Shown here: in pieces, positions 48,309 to 59,999 of the stretch
Position numbering within the stretch: the first letter of the stretch is position 1
Layout: every line of letters starts with the position of its first letter
DNA from: Microcebus murinus
Lineage: Eukaryota > Chordata > Mammalia > Primates > Cheirogaleidae
Length of the DNA: 64,000 nucleotides
Assembly: GCF_040939455.1 (NCBI RefSeq)
Contig: NC_134120.1
Coordinates: 60,493,501-60,557,500, forward strand
Reading direction: 5' to 3'
The notes under the pieces: generated by a model
What the model was told of the DNA's origin: nothing
What the model saw: the letters and a program-made list of their open reading frames with translations, nothing else
The model's database searches: none
Made by a program: the position numbers and the translations under genes

Positions 48309-49153
48309 TTTTTTTTCTTTTTTTTCTTTTTTTTTTTATTTCGGCATATTATGGGGATACAGATATTAAGGTTTCAATAAATGCCCATTTCCCCCTCCCC
48401 CCATAAGTCTGAGTCTCCAGCATGACCATCTCACAGATGGTGCACATCTCACTCATTATATATGTATATACCTGTCCCCCTCCCCCCTGCCCAATACCCT
48501 ATTACTGCAGTACCTATGTGACCACTTAGGTGCTGTTCAGTTAATATCAATTTGCTGGTGAGTATATGTGGTGCTTGTTTTTCCATTCTTGGGAAACTTC
48601 ACTTAATAGTATGGGTTCCAGCTCTAACCAGGAAAATATGAGATGTGCTATATCACCATTGTTACTTAGAGCTGAATAGTACTCCATGGTATACATATAC
48701 CACATTTTATTAATCCATTCTTGGATTGATGGGCACTTGGGCTGTTTCCACAGCCTTGCAATTATGAATTGTGCTGCTATAAACATTAGAGTGCAGGTGT
48801 CTTTTGTAGAGTGTCATTGGATCATTTGGGTAGATGCCCAGCAATAGGATTGCTGGATCAAATGGTAGATTCACTTGTATCCCTTTAAGGTATCTCCATA
48901 TTGCTTTCCACAGAGGTTGAACTAATTTGAAGTCACACCAGCAGTGTAGGAGTATAGAATTTTTTTATTTCCATCTTGATTTCTTCATTTATGAAGTAAT
49001 CATTTAGTAGGAGGTTGTTTAATTTCCATGTTTTTGTGTAGAAATGTGAGTTTCTGTTAGGGTTGATTTCTACTTTTATTCCACTGTGATCTGAGAAGGT
49101 ACATGGTATGATTTCTATTTTTTTTAATTTCTTGAGATTTACTTTGTGTAAAT

Positions 49154-49825
49154 CTATAGGATATGGTCAATCTTAGAGAATGTCCCGTGAGCTGATGAGA
49201 AGAATGTATATTCAGTGGATTTTGGGTAGAATGTCCTGTAGATGTCAGTCATACCCAGTTGTTCCAGGATTTTGTTTAAGTCCATTATTTCTTTATTAAT
49301 TTTCTGTTTGGAGGAACTGTCTTGCGCCATCAGTGGGGTGTTGAAATCTCCAGTGATTATGGAGTTGCTATTAATGCATTTGCTTAGATCCAGTAAGGTT
49401 TGCTTTATGAAACTGGGTGCACCTAAGTTGGGTGCATATATATTTAAAATTGTTATCTCTTCTTGTTGAACTGTGCCCTTCACCATTATATAATGACCCT
49501 CTGTGTCTTTCACTACTTTTGTTGCTTTAAAAACTAAATCGTCTGAAATTAGAACTGCCACGCCAGCCTTCTTTTGGCTTCCACTTGCCTGGAATACTGA
49601 TCTCCACCCTTTTACTTTTAGTCTATATACATCCTTGCAGGTTAGATGTGTTGCCTGAAGACAGCATAGACTTGGCCTGTATTTTCTTATCCATTCAGCC
49701 AGCCTATGTCTCTTGAGTGGAGAGTTTAAGCCATTCACATTTATTGAGAGAACTGATAGGTAAGGTAGATTACTGTTCATTCTGTTGAGTTGGATGTTGT
49801 TGCTTTGATTTCTCTCTTGAGCCAT
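49154..49825 (-). pseudogene. L1 ORF2 endonuclease remnant, element B
   Basis: A 223-codon frame with most of the endonuclease domain. It is inactive by sequence. The catalytic glutamate in LQETH is alanine here (LQATH, residue 58), and a small insertion at about 49150 ends the frame right after KIDHIL, before the SDH triad. Other motifs (SINVNG, IYAPN, TGDFN) are kept. Confidence 0.88.
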
Positions 49826-50856
49826 TGTATTATCTGGCCTTTAATCTTTGGGATTTGGTTGTTTTTATATTCGTGAGTTTTTATTATGGTGTTCCTGTGT
49901 AACACTGTTTTCGGTACTTCTTGTAGGGCTAGTCTTATCTTGGTGAATTCTCTGAGACTTTGCTTGTCTGAGAATGTCTTTATTTCTCCTTCATATATGA
50001 AGCTTAGTTTTGCAGGGAATAAGATTCTAGGCTGGGCATTGTTTTGTTTCAGAAGAGTGAGAATGGGGCCGCAATTTCTCCTTGCTTGTAAAGTCTCATT
50101 AGAGAAGTCTGGTGTTATTCGAATTGGCTTTCCCTTGTATGTCACTTGCTTCTTTCGTCTTACAGCTCTTAGAAGGGCCTCTTTAGTTGATATTTTGGTC
50201 TGTCTGTTGACTGCATGTCGTGACGTCTTCCTGTTTGCATTGAATCTCCCAGGGGTCCTCTGAGCTTCTTGAACTTGTATATCGAGATTTTGAGCAAGGC
50301 CTGGGAAATTTTCCTCTATAATATCTTCAAATAGCTTGTCCAACCCTTGGGTGTTGTCTTCTTCCCCTTCTGGTAACCCTATGACCCTCACATTAGGTTT
50401 CTTCACATAATCCCACATCTCTTGTAGGCTTTGCTCTTTTCTCTCGTTTCTTTGCTCTATCTCTGTGATGGTTTTATTTAGTTGGAGGGTGTTATCTTCA
50501 AGCTCTGAGATTCCTTCTTCTGTTTGATCTACCCTGTTCTTGAGACTTTCCACTGTATTTTGTAGTTCCCTGAATTGATTCTTCATTTCCAGGAGTTCGG
50601 TTAAACTTTTCTTCATTGTGTCCATTTCTTTTTCCAGATCCTGGAGGCTTTTTGTGGTTTCTTTGTGTTGGTTATTGAGTTGTTGTTGCAGCTCGGTGAG
50701 TGTTCTTATGATCCACATATGGAATTCCTCTTCTTTCATTTTGGTTGCCTGATTTGGGTTGGTGTCTGTTTCTAGGGGGTTGGTGCTCCTCTTTGGGGGT
50801 GTGTTTTCTGTTTGTTTCTTCATATTTCCTGAGTTCCTTCGCTGATTTCTTCCCAT
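49777..50856 (-). pseudogene. L1 ORF1, element B, frameshifted C-terminus
   Basis: A 359-codon frame starting MGRNQRRNSG. Coiled coil, RRM (NVRVIGLPEGEE) and C-terminal domain are present and very close to copy A. A short in-frame deletion in the coiled coil shortens QDLEQKFTKEID to QDLEKEMD. Near residue 320 a small indel shifts the frame, replacing the normal end and extending past it to overlap the ORF2 start. It may still encode most of a working ORF1p. Confidence 0.8.
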
Positions 50857-51132
50857 GTCAATCAGTTGTTGTTTCTTTCCTTTAGGTTTTTGTTTGGATA
50901 TTCACATGCCTTGTTTAGTTTCTGAGCTGTTAGGTGGTGTCTGTGGGTGAGATTCAACCACTCCCTGTATAATGAGTCAGTGGGTGCCATGAAAAGGCTG
51001 TGCAGGATGCCGTCCCTGTCAGTGGGTGGTGCTTGCTTGGAGGAACAGGCTATGCTGTTGTTTTTGTGTCCTGTTATCAGCTCTTGTTCTGGGCGGAGCT
51101 GGGTTGGGTAAGCCTGCCCTTAGGCACCACCA

Positions 51133-51957
51133 ATGTCGTTAGCAGGGGTCAAAGTTCTGTTCTCTGCTTCCAGGAAAAGCTGTCAGGGCAGGGCTGGAAT
51201 GGTCCCGCTCAGCCAGAAAGTCTGCGTGTGGGGGTGGGGCTGTCTGAGACCCGCAGTCTGGAGCAGGCCTCGCTTCTTTCCACCCTCCCCAACTCCACCG
51301 CTACTCCTGGGCCTCTGCCAGCAGGCCAGACCACACATCACCAGGCCTCCCCGGATTGTGATGCCTGCGGGGATGTTCCCTGCACAGAATCGCTGCCTGG
51401 GCTGGGCGCATGGCCTCCGTTTGGTGGGAGGGTTGCCCTCTAGGATGCTGATCTGCCCCTGGAGGCACACACACCTCTGCAGGCTGTTCACAAATATCCC
51501 TTCTGTGCCCCGGGCAATGCTAGACCTTGGTGCATGGGATCTGGTCTGCAGTTCCGACCTCTGGGTCCCAGAGTTCAAACTGTATCCCCACCAGGGAGAG
51601 GAGTTCCTGTCCCAATTCACCCACAGGGAGCCCAAGCTGTGTCTGTGTCTCTCAGCCTCTGAGTCAGCACCGTTCTCCTGGGAACACCATGCCAGCAGCA
51701 CCTGGGAGGGCTGGCGTGTAGGGAGCTCACAGTCTGAGTTCCCCTTAGTCAGCTGTAGGGTCCCAAAAGGGAAGGTCCTGTTCCCTGGAGGTACCTCCGG
51801 CTGGTGGCTGTATTGTCTCTCTGGGCAGCCGCAGGTAGGGTCAGCAGAGGGGAGAAGGAGGCAATATGGCGTCTGCCGCATGGCTCGGGTCTGTGCACAC
51901 GGAGGTGCACAGGGATTTGGGAGTCTGGTGCTGTGTCTGCTACAGGTTCACCGCTAG
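51133..51957 (+). other. Antisense open frame in L1-B 5' UTR (274 aa)
   Basis: The longest of the antisense frames: 274 uninterrupted codons on the strand opposite to element B. It shares start region and order of blocks with the frames at 26427-27062 and 6853-7770 and with a 65-codon remnant at 21434-21631. The sense strand also has a 232-codon frame (51183-51881) across nearly the same bases, so the openness may be compositional. Confidence 0.4.
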
Positions 51958-52301
51958 CTGGCGGTGGCTGTCTCTGGGCTGGTGTCCGCAGATCTCTCCA
52001 CCCGCTGGGGAGCCCACCAGCAGTCCCAAATGCAGGGGAGGGGAAAGGTGATTTATCCACCTACCCTTCCTGCTGGTCTCCAGGCTGCTCTGGCGGTCTC
52101 AGCTTCCAGTTCTGCTCTGAAGCCTCCTCCCGTGGAGTCTCCCGGGGTCTCAGGTACCTCTCTTTCTGGCCCTCATCTGCTGTATGCTCGCCTTCTTGCT
52201 TCTTTTTTCTAATTTCTGCTAGAATCTGTGTTTTCTGCAGAGACACTCTTTCTGGCGGTGTTTCTCGTCCGCCATCTTGATCCTCCCCCCAGCACCATTT
52301 A

Positions 52302-52670
52302 TTGAAGAGAAATTCTTTTCCCCATTGCATATTTTTGTCTGATTTATCAAAGATTAGGTTACTGTATGCTGTTTTCATCTCTGGTATCTCAGTTCTATTC
52401 CAAACATCGATGCGTCTGTTCTTGCGCCTGTCCCAGGCTTAGTTAACTATTATTGCTTTATAGTACAGCTTGAAGTCAGAAAGACTGATGCCTCCCAGTT
52501 TGTTTTTTTTTACTTAAGATTGCTTTGGCTATATGAGGTTTTTTTCTGGTTCCAAACAAAGTCAAGAATTATTCTTTCTAGATCTGTAAAGAATGCTGGT
52601 GGTACTTTGATGAGGATTGCATTAATTCTATAGATCACTTTAGGTAATATTGACATTTTAATGATATTGA
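52302..52670 (-). mobile_element. L1, second 3' UTR type, 5' part
   Basis: Continuation of the element at 47097-48308 after the element B insertion (the phrase ccagcaccatttattgaagag is rejoined). It covers ORF2 between the RT end and the LFNKWCW block and is 5'-truncated near 52670. The original TSD was not found. Confidence 0.88.
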
Positions 52671-54680
52671 ATCTTTTTTTTTAATCATATTATCACAACC
52701 AACTTAGTCTTACTTGTTAAAGTACATGCACTGAGATATTTTCTTGTTTTACAGAGTCAAGCAATATAATTTTCTTGCACAAAAGCTAGTGTTTTATATG
52801 CATTAAAAATTGAGTCCTCTCTGAGAAAATAAACTGAATATTATTTCAAATTATTTCTTGCTACGCGATAGTCAGTGGATTTCTACTAATTTATGTTCAA
52901 GTGTTCTTTTGCCATCCCTAAGCTATAGCTGTTTTTACTTTGAAAAAGCTAAACTTGTGGGGTGCTTCAAAACCAACTGTGTTCTCCCCAAGCTGCCAGT
53001 TCACACCTGCTCCTTTTTGCTGGTTCCCCCACCCTTGGGTGAAATCTGGGGTTCCCACACCTTACTACTTACGTTCAGGTGAGGGAAATTCCCCAGGTTA
53101 TCTTCAGTAACAAGGTCTGATTTCAGTAATGAAAAGGCCACATCGCATTTAAAAGCCAAGCTCATCCCCCAAGACCAGCCTGCCCTGAAGGGAATCCTGG
53201 AACCAGGATGTCTCCATATGCACTTGGTGCCCAGCCCTTTTCTTCCCAGCAACGGCCACTGACCTTGGCTTCTGACCCCTCCAAGTCCAGCAGGGGAGGG
53301 CTGGGAGGAGTGGGGGCGCAAGCTCTGGGGCGGGGGCTGCTGGCCAGCATGCGATGGCGCCCTCTGGACGTGGCAGGCCCGACTTCGTCGTGGGCGTTGC
53401 GGGCCACTGCTGGGGGCCAAGCAGCTGTGCGTGATTGTGGGGGAGGCACTTCCTCAGGCCAGGCCAGGCCCCTACCCCCCCCATCGGCAGTGCCCTCGCT
53501 GTAGCCATCTCTTGCAGGCCTCAGAGCCACCGGCTTGCAAGCCTGGCCCATCTTTGCTCAGGCTAGAACTCCTTTACCCGCGGGGGGTGTTCCTCTCTTG
53601 GGGCTTCTTCCAGGCTGCCCAGGCACTTCAGGTCTTTTATTCCTGGATGGCTCGAGGAAGGCCAGAAAATGGGCAGCTTGGTGCCCCAAATGCCAGGGAA
53701 CTGTGCCCCAGGTGCCAGAGAACAGGGGCTGGTTCTCAAAGTTGGTTCTTGGATGCCCTTTTTGGGAAGTGTTGGGGTACACTCACAGAACCATGGAAAC
53801 TCTCCTATTCCATCTCCACCTCTCTTGGCTTCTCCCAGGTTCCTGTGAGGGTGGCAGGGCTCCTGGCCCCTGCTCTCCAGGTAGCCTGGGTGGTCTAGAG
53901 CCTCCTGTATTCTGTATTAGGCCTTCAGGCTGCTATAAAGTGATCTAAAACCTGTCATCCGAGTCCACGGGCACATTTTCTCAGGACCTCTTGGGGCCAC
54001 ATGCTCCAGGCCAATCACGCACATTTGGCTCAGAATAAACCTCTTGAAATGACAGAGTTTAGGTTTTTTTTCTCTTAACACTAGTTCATATAAGAGAGCA
54101 TTTGTACTTCCCAGGAAACAGAATTAAGATGGAAGCTTTTAAAGTTTTATGTAATTTGGAAATTTAGGGACCTAGGCTTAGCTATTGTTACTATTAATAT
54201 TTATTTTATGGAATATTGGCACTTACATAGACATTTGCCAATTTTTTTCCCTTTCTTCTTTACAAAAATGAGAAAATATATTCAGCATTATTTGGGAAAA
54301 TGTCAATTTGACATAGCAAAGAAAAAGTGGGTTCCCTGGAGGGGAAATCAGCCTTAAGGACTCACTAGGTTAAAGCATGGAGGTCTGACAGGCACTTGAC
54401 ATTTTTCAAGATGTTTCTCACAGGTTGGTAAAAAGACCTCAAAACTTAGGAACTAAAACAAAGTGAGAATTAAAATCCACATCACCGAAGTGGAGCCACT
54501 GGACAGTCTGTGATGCTCTTCTATGCCAGTTGTAAGTGGGTTGGTTTCTGGGTGGGGAGGGCTGCTTCTGGGTACTCAGAGAAGCCAGCAGGACAGCACA
54601 GCTGGAACTGAGGCTAGCTCTTGCCCTGCAGGGCTGCTCACCGGAGGTGCTTTAGAGGTGACTGAGGTGACCAGATTTCA
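52671..54680. other. Intergenic; GC-rich island-like patch at 53150-53900
   Basis: The first 450 bp and the last 700 bp are ordinary unique sequence. The middle is GC-rich with scattered CpGs and long overlapping frames on both strands (139, 129, 155 and 137 codons). None is a family I recognise and no frame dominates. It could be a non-coding or decayed exon region. Confidence 0.35.
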
Positions 54681-54684
54681 CAGG

Positions 54685-55161
54685 TGTTACAGAAGGAATG
54701 GCCTGAAAAAATGGCAAAAATATTTTGTCTCCTTAAAACACCCTCCACTCCTTTTTGAGAACTAAAACCTACATCCCTGCCTCAGGCCAGTGGTTGGGAG
54801 GGGCAGGGTAATGTCCTTTGTTCTTTTCTCTACAGGAGATAGCAGATGATGACTCAGGAGCTCCTGGAGGTCCAGGTGGACCTCCCAGGCGGGCAGCAGA
54901 GGTCACAGGGTTGTCTTAGGTGGAGATGGGACCATCAGAATCATCATCTGTAGTTGAACGGCAATTGCCTGAAGCTGAATGTCCTCCCTATAAAAGCTGT
55001 GTATTTCTGCTTATGAGGGAGGACAATGGCATTTTTAGACAGGAGTCTCTATTCTCCCCCTTTGCCCGCAAATTAATAAACTCCTCTTTCCTTCTCCTCA
55101 AACCACTTGTCATCATTCTTCTGATGTGGCCTCCGGGACAAGTGCTGAGCTTTCAGTAACA
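54685..55161 (+). mobile_element. Solo LTR of an endogenous retrovirus (copy 2)
   Basis: About 477 bp, TGTTACAGAA to AGTAACA, with TSD cagg at 54681-54684 and 55162-55165. TATAAAA at 54989-54995 and AATAAA at 55075-55080 mark the promoter and polyadenylation signal of the LTR. It is the same family and orientation as the LTR at 33781-34243. No internal retroviral sequence is attached, so it is a solo LTR left by recombination. Confidence 0.9.
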
Positions 55162-55165
55162 CAGG

Positions 55166-55781
55166 GAGACCTTAGGAAAGAACACACAGAGCTCCCAGGC
55201 TGTGCTCGGCTGGGTTTTCCTTTGGATAACACAAACAATTGAGTTTAGTTACCCAGGTATCGAGACCACATTCAAGCACCTATTTACTGGGCAGTGAATT
55301 CCTCAATGTGGGTCAGAAGTTCTTTGGGGAGACACTGGTCCATGGGGTGTTGGGAAGATGAAATCCTTTTGAGTGACTTTACAACCATGAAAATTCATCC
55401 AGCAGAGATGCTAGAAAATTAATTTCTTATTGACTTTCTAGTGGAAACTGTCCAAAACTATATCTATTTTGGCAAAAAAGTATTTACTGTTTTAGAACAA
55501 TTTTCACAAAAGAATAGTGACGGGGGGCGGGTGGGATGATGCCTCTGGGTCTGGCTAGTAAGATTTTTCCTTTGGGATTTTTATGTGGGCTTCCAGGTCT
55601 CGTGTAACCGTTGCTGTGGGCCATTGGCCTTAGACTCAGACTCAGAAATCCAGGTGGCTGCTCATGTAAAAGTAGGACCTACCACCACCCTGTCCCTCTT
55701 CTGTTCAGGTGGACACACAGCATCATCTATAGCTGAAGGGTGTTTATTAAACACTCTGTCTCATAGGACATAATTCATACA
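55166..55781. other. Intergenic, no gene recognised
   Basis: Unique sequence with only short frames and no supported element. Confidence 0.4.
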
Positions 55782-55789
55782 CCCTAGAT

Positions 55790-56012
55790 CAGGCGTCCTC
55801 AAACTATGGCCCACGGGTCACAAGCGGCCTGCTGAGGACATTTATCTGGCCTGCCGGGTGTTTTTGCCGCCACTTCCTGTCCTGCTTAGCAGCAGACTGG
55901 TCCCAGGCCCACAGTGCGCATGTGTGGAATGTGCACCGCACTCTCCAATGGCCCTCCAATGGTCTGAGGGACAGTGAACTGGCCCCCTGTTTAAAACGTT
56001 TGAGGACCCCTG
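55790..56012. mobile_element. hAT-type non-autonomous DNA transposon (~220 bp)
   Basis: The ends are inverted repeats: caggcgtcctcaaac at the left and gtttgaggacccctg at the right, whose complement is caggggtcctcaaac (14 of 15). The 8-bp flanks ccctagat (55782-55789) and ctttagat (56013-56020) agree at 6 of 8 bases, as expected for hAT elements. The interior is GC-rich (ggcccacgggtcacaagcgg) and has no transposase. The subfamily was not identified. Confidence 0.85.
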
Positions 56013-56020
56013 CTTTAGAT

Positions 56021-56798
56021 GCTTCTCTCTGCCATATTTTACAATCTCAGGGTAGAAGTAGGTAACCAGTATTAAAATCATCCTATTTGACTAACAAAGT
56101 ACATGAATTTTTTTCTGTAATAGTGGTCTACTTTAGTTTTATAACAAACTCAGTCTGTCAAGTAGATCTGACCAGGGGCCATTCCTATAACTGGGAATAT
56201 AGCCATGACTTAAAAGACCTAGGAATGGATCAGTGACTAATGTTCCACATGAAGGACCATAGCCCCTTGCAGGCCTGGTAACATGCAGAGGTTGCTCCTC
56301 ACAGATTCTACTCATCTCACAGAATCATGGAATTTAAGATCACCTTGTCCAATCTGAGGGAGTCTTTAAAAAAAAGTGACCTGCCCAGGGCCATGTGCCT
56401 GACAGGGTAGAGTTAGCAATAAATTGTCATTAGTGTTACTGTCCTTTAACTACATCATTCTTATGGTGACAAATGTCTCATGCAAAAATGACTTAAAAGT
56501 AGTATCATTTTTTAAAAGCAGAAAGAGGATTGAATATGCATATTCAAATCTAATATAATTTGAAAACTCTCTAATGCTGAAATAAACATTTCTATGTTTT
56601 CATTCATTCTCTTTACTCTGCTTTGAATCTTCCATTTTATGACTTTTAGATACCAGGCCACACTAATTCAGGAATGCTATGCCATGATTCTGTAGAGCAA
56701 TATGTCTCAAAGTAGAAAATAAAAAATTGTATTTTATAAAAAAAAATTTTGTGGTCAAAGAAATTAGAAGTTTGGTTTGTGTTTCATTCTTTCATTGT

Positions 56799-56835
<37 letters not shown>

Positions 56836-57850
56836 TGTAGACATTCTCAAAGACTTTACTCTTTTGCAATAAGGACATGTGAGTCATATTTCTCAAATCT
56901 ATCTGCTTTCAACACTTGTCTTTGTTTTTCTCATGGAAAAAGTCTAGGAACTTTGGAGTCACTGTTTAGGAGAAGTTTTAAAAGTTTCTGAAGATGACAA
57001 TAGCAATTGTACACTGAATTGAATAAGCTTTTAGTCAAAACTAAAGGACACTCCAATGTGTGCTAGTAATATTAGTTAGACCAAAGTAAATTTACATTTT
57101 CATGAGAAATTTTTTCTCCTCAATAACAAAATGTAAGTGATTGATCTGTATTTGTGGAAATTCATTTAAAAAGTCATTCTTATGCCATACTGTCAGCCTC
57201 AAGTTTTTAGTGAAGGAGAAAACATCTGGTATCTTCCTGGGAATAAATTTTTTTAAAAGAACAGAAATACCTCTAGAGTAATCCTCACCTTCCACAGAAT
57301 AAGGCACACAGTGCAGAGGGAAGCTGAGTCCCTGTGTTAGCGGTGACCTGTCATCCCCATTGCCATCCTAGCACCTCAAGGACACTGGGCTGGGTGCTCC
57401 CAGACAGGACCATGAAAACTTGCTTCTAGCCTTATAAATTACAGCCCCAAAGTTTCAAATAACTAATTTTTATTTGGTGTCTACTTTGCATAAATAATTA
57501 TTGCTGGTACCTTTTCAAAACATAAAAAGAATAGAAACATATGCTAGATATAGTACTAGAATTGATAGTAAGACATTTAAATATTTTTCTAGAAAAGAAT
57601 TCCTGCTCTTTATCATTGTAAGGAAAAGATCATTATGGAAAAGACAGAAAGGAGAAGTTATGGAATTATCAACACAAATCTAAAGTAAGAAAGTGGGAAG
57701 GGACACACAAAAAAGATTCCACTAACAGAAAAAGTGTATGGCCTCTTTATGCAGTGTTCTCTCTCTCAGCATCACTTTCAATACTTCTCTCTCACTTTCA
57801 ATCTCAGTCTCTCTTGCTTTCTTATATGCACACATGAACATGCCACAAAT
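56021..57850. other. Intergenic, no gene recognised
   Basis: AT-rich sequence with a TG microsatellite. About 56310-56410 carries weak MIR-like wording (gacctgcccagggccatgtg). A 32-bp segment at 56187-56218 recurs at 57881-57912. No gene supported. Confidence 0.4.
56797..56835. repeat. (TG)n microsatellite
   Basis: About 19 TG units with one TA interruption near the left end. Confidence 0.95.
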
Positions 57851-57978
57851 TGAGGAGTTGTTACATACCAGACACTATGGTATAACTGGGAATATAGCCG
57901 TGACTTAAAAGACAAATAATTTTCTACTTCCATGAAGCATATAGTCCAGGGTAGAAAGCACATAAAAAAACCTAAATC

Positions 57979-58322
57979 GGCCAGGCACAGTGGCTCATGC
58001 CTGTAATCCTAGCTCTCTGGGAGGCCGAGGCAGGTGGATTGCTCAAGGTCATGAGTTCGAAACCAGCCTGAGCAAGAGCAAGACCCCGTCTCTACTATAA
58101 ATAGAAATAAATTAATTGGCCAACTAATATATACAGAAAAAACTGGCCAAGCATGGTGGCGCATGCCTGTAGTCCCAGCTACTCGGGAGGCTGAGGCAGG
58201 AGGATCGCTTGAGCCCAGGAGATTGAGGTTGCTGTGAGCGAGGCTGACGCCATGGCACTCACTCTAGCCTGGACAACAAAGCAAGACTCTGTCTCAAAAA
58301 AAAAAAAAAAAAAAAGGGTAAG
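57979..58322 (+). mobile_element. Alu, strepsirrhine type
   Basis: A full-length dimeric Alu in forward orientation, from ggccaggcacagtggctca to an A-run of about 19. It carries the lemur-type aattaattggcc segment. The 13-bp TSD aaaaaacctaaat is perfect (57965-57977 and 58323-58335). The A and B box region of the left monomer is readable, but RNA polymerase III activity cannot be judged. Confidence 0.96.
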
Positions 58323-58609
58323 AAAAAACCTAAATACTCATAGCCATAAAATTGCAACTACAAGTCATGGCCATAAGCACTGGCTTAGTGAAGCTATGGT
58401 CAGATGCTCTTGTAAACGCATGCTCTTTCTACCCTCGGAAAAGCTTATTACAGCTAAAGGCTGGGAGCAAATCCTCGTCTACTAGGCAGGTGAAGGAAAT
58501 GGCTCAGTCTCCCAAACCTGGAAATATGCAGTTTGAAACGTCAAGAGCAAAAGTAGGGGAGAGAGACCACCCAGAACTTGTAACCTCATGAATTGTCCTG
58601 TGTCCATCC

Positions 58610-59140
58610 CCGGTTCCTTTTTGGCCTGTTCACACAGTTGCCAAATTGATCCCTCCAAATAGAAGCCTCATTGGGCCACTCCTCCCTCAAAATCTTCCAG
58701 CTGTGTCCCACCTAATTATAATAAACTCAGAGTCCTTGCCTGGGCCTCAGATCCTGCAAGGTGTGGCCCCTGGGTGCCTCTCTTGGTTTCACCCCTACTG
58801 TTCTCCCCTCACCTCTGTACTGTAGCCATGCTAGAGCTTTCCTCAGCACTGCGGATATTTTCCCACCCCAGAAAATCTACACTGAGGTCCCTGTGCTAGG
58901 AAGGCACATGGCTCTATAGACCCTTCAATGGGTGCCTCCCTGGTGTCCATCCAAAATATCTCCTCATGGCCTCCCAGGAGGGCTTCCTCTGTTGTCCTTC
59001 TTAGCACAGGTCCCTGCCTGATGCAATATTATTATATATATGATATTTATGTATTTGCTATTCACCTCCCCCAGTAGAAGTTCACAGAAGGTGTCTACAA
59101 ATACCTATCTAATGTATAAACAAATTCAATGGAAGCAGGA
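58610..59140 (+). mobile_element. L2 LINE 3' region
   Basis: L2 3'-end wording in order: aaaatcttccagctgtgtccc, aaactcagagtccttgcctgg, gtggcccctgggtgcctctc, then further on tatttatgtatttgctattcacctcccc and agtagaagttcacagaaggtg. Decayed; ends approximate. Confidence 0.75.
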
Positions 59141-59985
59141 ACCTAGGGCCAGAGTTGACCTGGATTTGTCTTTGAAAATCAGTGAAAGCCACTCTAATAG
59201 GTCATTCCCCTGAGCCCAGAGCCCTTCTGCAGCCTGGGGTAATGCTGAGCACTGGAGGCTGGAGGACCATGTCTGTGTGTGCAGATTTGGGGTGGGGGTC
59301 ACCTTTCAGGAGAAGCTGGACTTGAGGGAGGGTCTTGTTACTCCCTGGGGCTCCGAGGGTGGGTTGAGAGGTCTGGGGAGCTGAAGGGATTGAGTGTCTG
59401 GCTTGTTATCCAGATCTCACAAGCCCCAGGTTATAATGTGCCAGTCCCCAGGAAGCCCAGCTGCTCCCATTGACACCCCATGCCCACCATGTCTCCAATG
59501 CCTCTTTCCTGCATCTGGGTCTTTGAAGGTTGCTGGGACCTGCTGCTGATTGTGTCCATGGAACCCAGAGCAGAGCCCAGAGCTTTCCACAGGGTCCAGC
59601 CTCCAGGACCAGAGAAGTCTGGCTGGTGGCCGTCCTGGTGCAGTGTTGCTGGTGGGGACTGGCTGGCTGAGTGTCCTGGGGGTATCTGGGGTCAGACAAA
59701 GCACAGGCCAGAGCCCAGGCCATCCCAGTGTATCAACCCAACCCCAGAAGCCTTAGACACATCCTGAGAACACATGGTCTCCGTGGCTCTTGGCTGGGTC
59801 CTCCCTTCACCCCCTTCCACCTACTTTTTCGTTTGACTGTCAAAGGTAAAAACAAATCTTATCATTAAGTGTGAAAATACCTTATATGGCCTGTTAATGG
59901 TTGGCTATGGACCTGATGTTTTATAGGCACTGTGTAAAATCTAACCCTTTGAATCACAGAATCATGTTCTAATTTTTAAGTAAGT
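59141..59985. other. Intergenic, no gene recognised
   Basis: GC-rich unique sequence with overlapping frames of 60-105 codons on both strands. None recognised. Confidence 0.4.
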
Positions 59986-59999
59986 AAGAAATAATAATA

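Larger units (their letters stand above)
48309..52289 (-). mobile_element. L1 element B: second copy of the RT-less L1
   Basis: A 3981-bp L1 on the minus strand, inserted in another L1, with TSD cagcaccattta (48297-48308 and 52290-52301). Read on its own strand it has the same architecture as element A: 5' end ggaggatcaagatggcgg, full 5' UTR, ORF1, the ORF2 endonuclease, then the same jump at 48950-48953 to the distal C-terminus. The joint aattctatactcctacactg and the neighbouring variant ggtgtgacttcaaattag are identical in A and B, whereas other copies read ggtgggactgcaaactag. Strand, TSD and flanks differ from A, so the two are separate insertions. Confidence 0.94.

Noticed and set aside
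48309..52289. Copy B as a segmental duplication of the 6.6-10.6 kb region
   Set aside because: The similarity stops exactly at the L1 ends, the TSDs differ, and the host sequences are unrelated.
53001..53948. Overlapping 130-155 codon frames in a GC-rich patch as an exon
   Set aside because: Frames on both strands are open over the same bases, and none shows a recognisable domain or clean splice sites.
33781..55161. A single large provirus bounded by the two related LTRs
   Set aside because: Each LTR has its own 4-bp TSD (atag and cagg), and the 20 kb between them holds a host gene and L1s but no retroviral genes.
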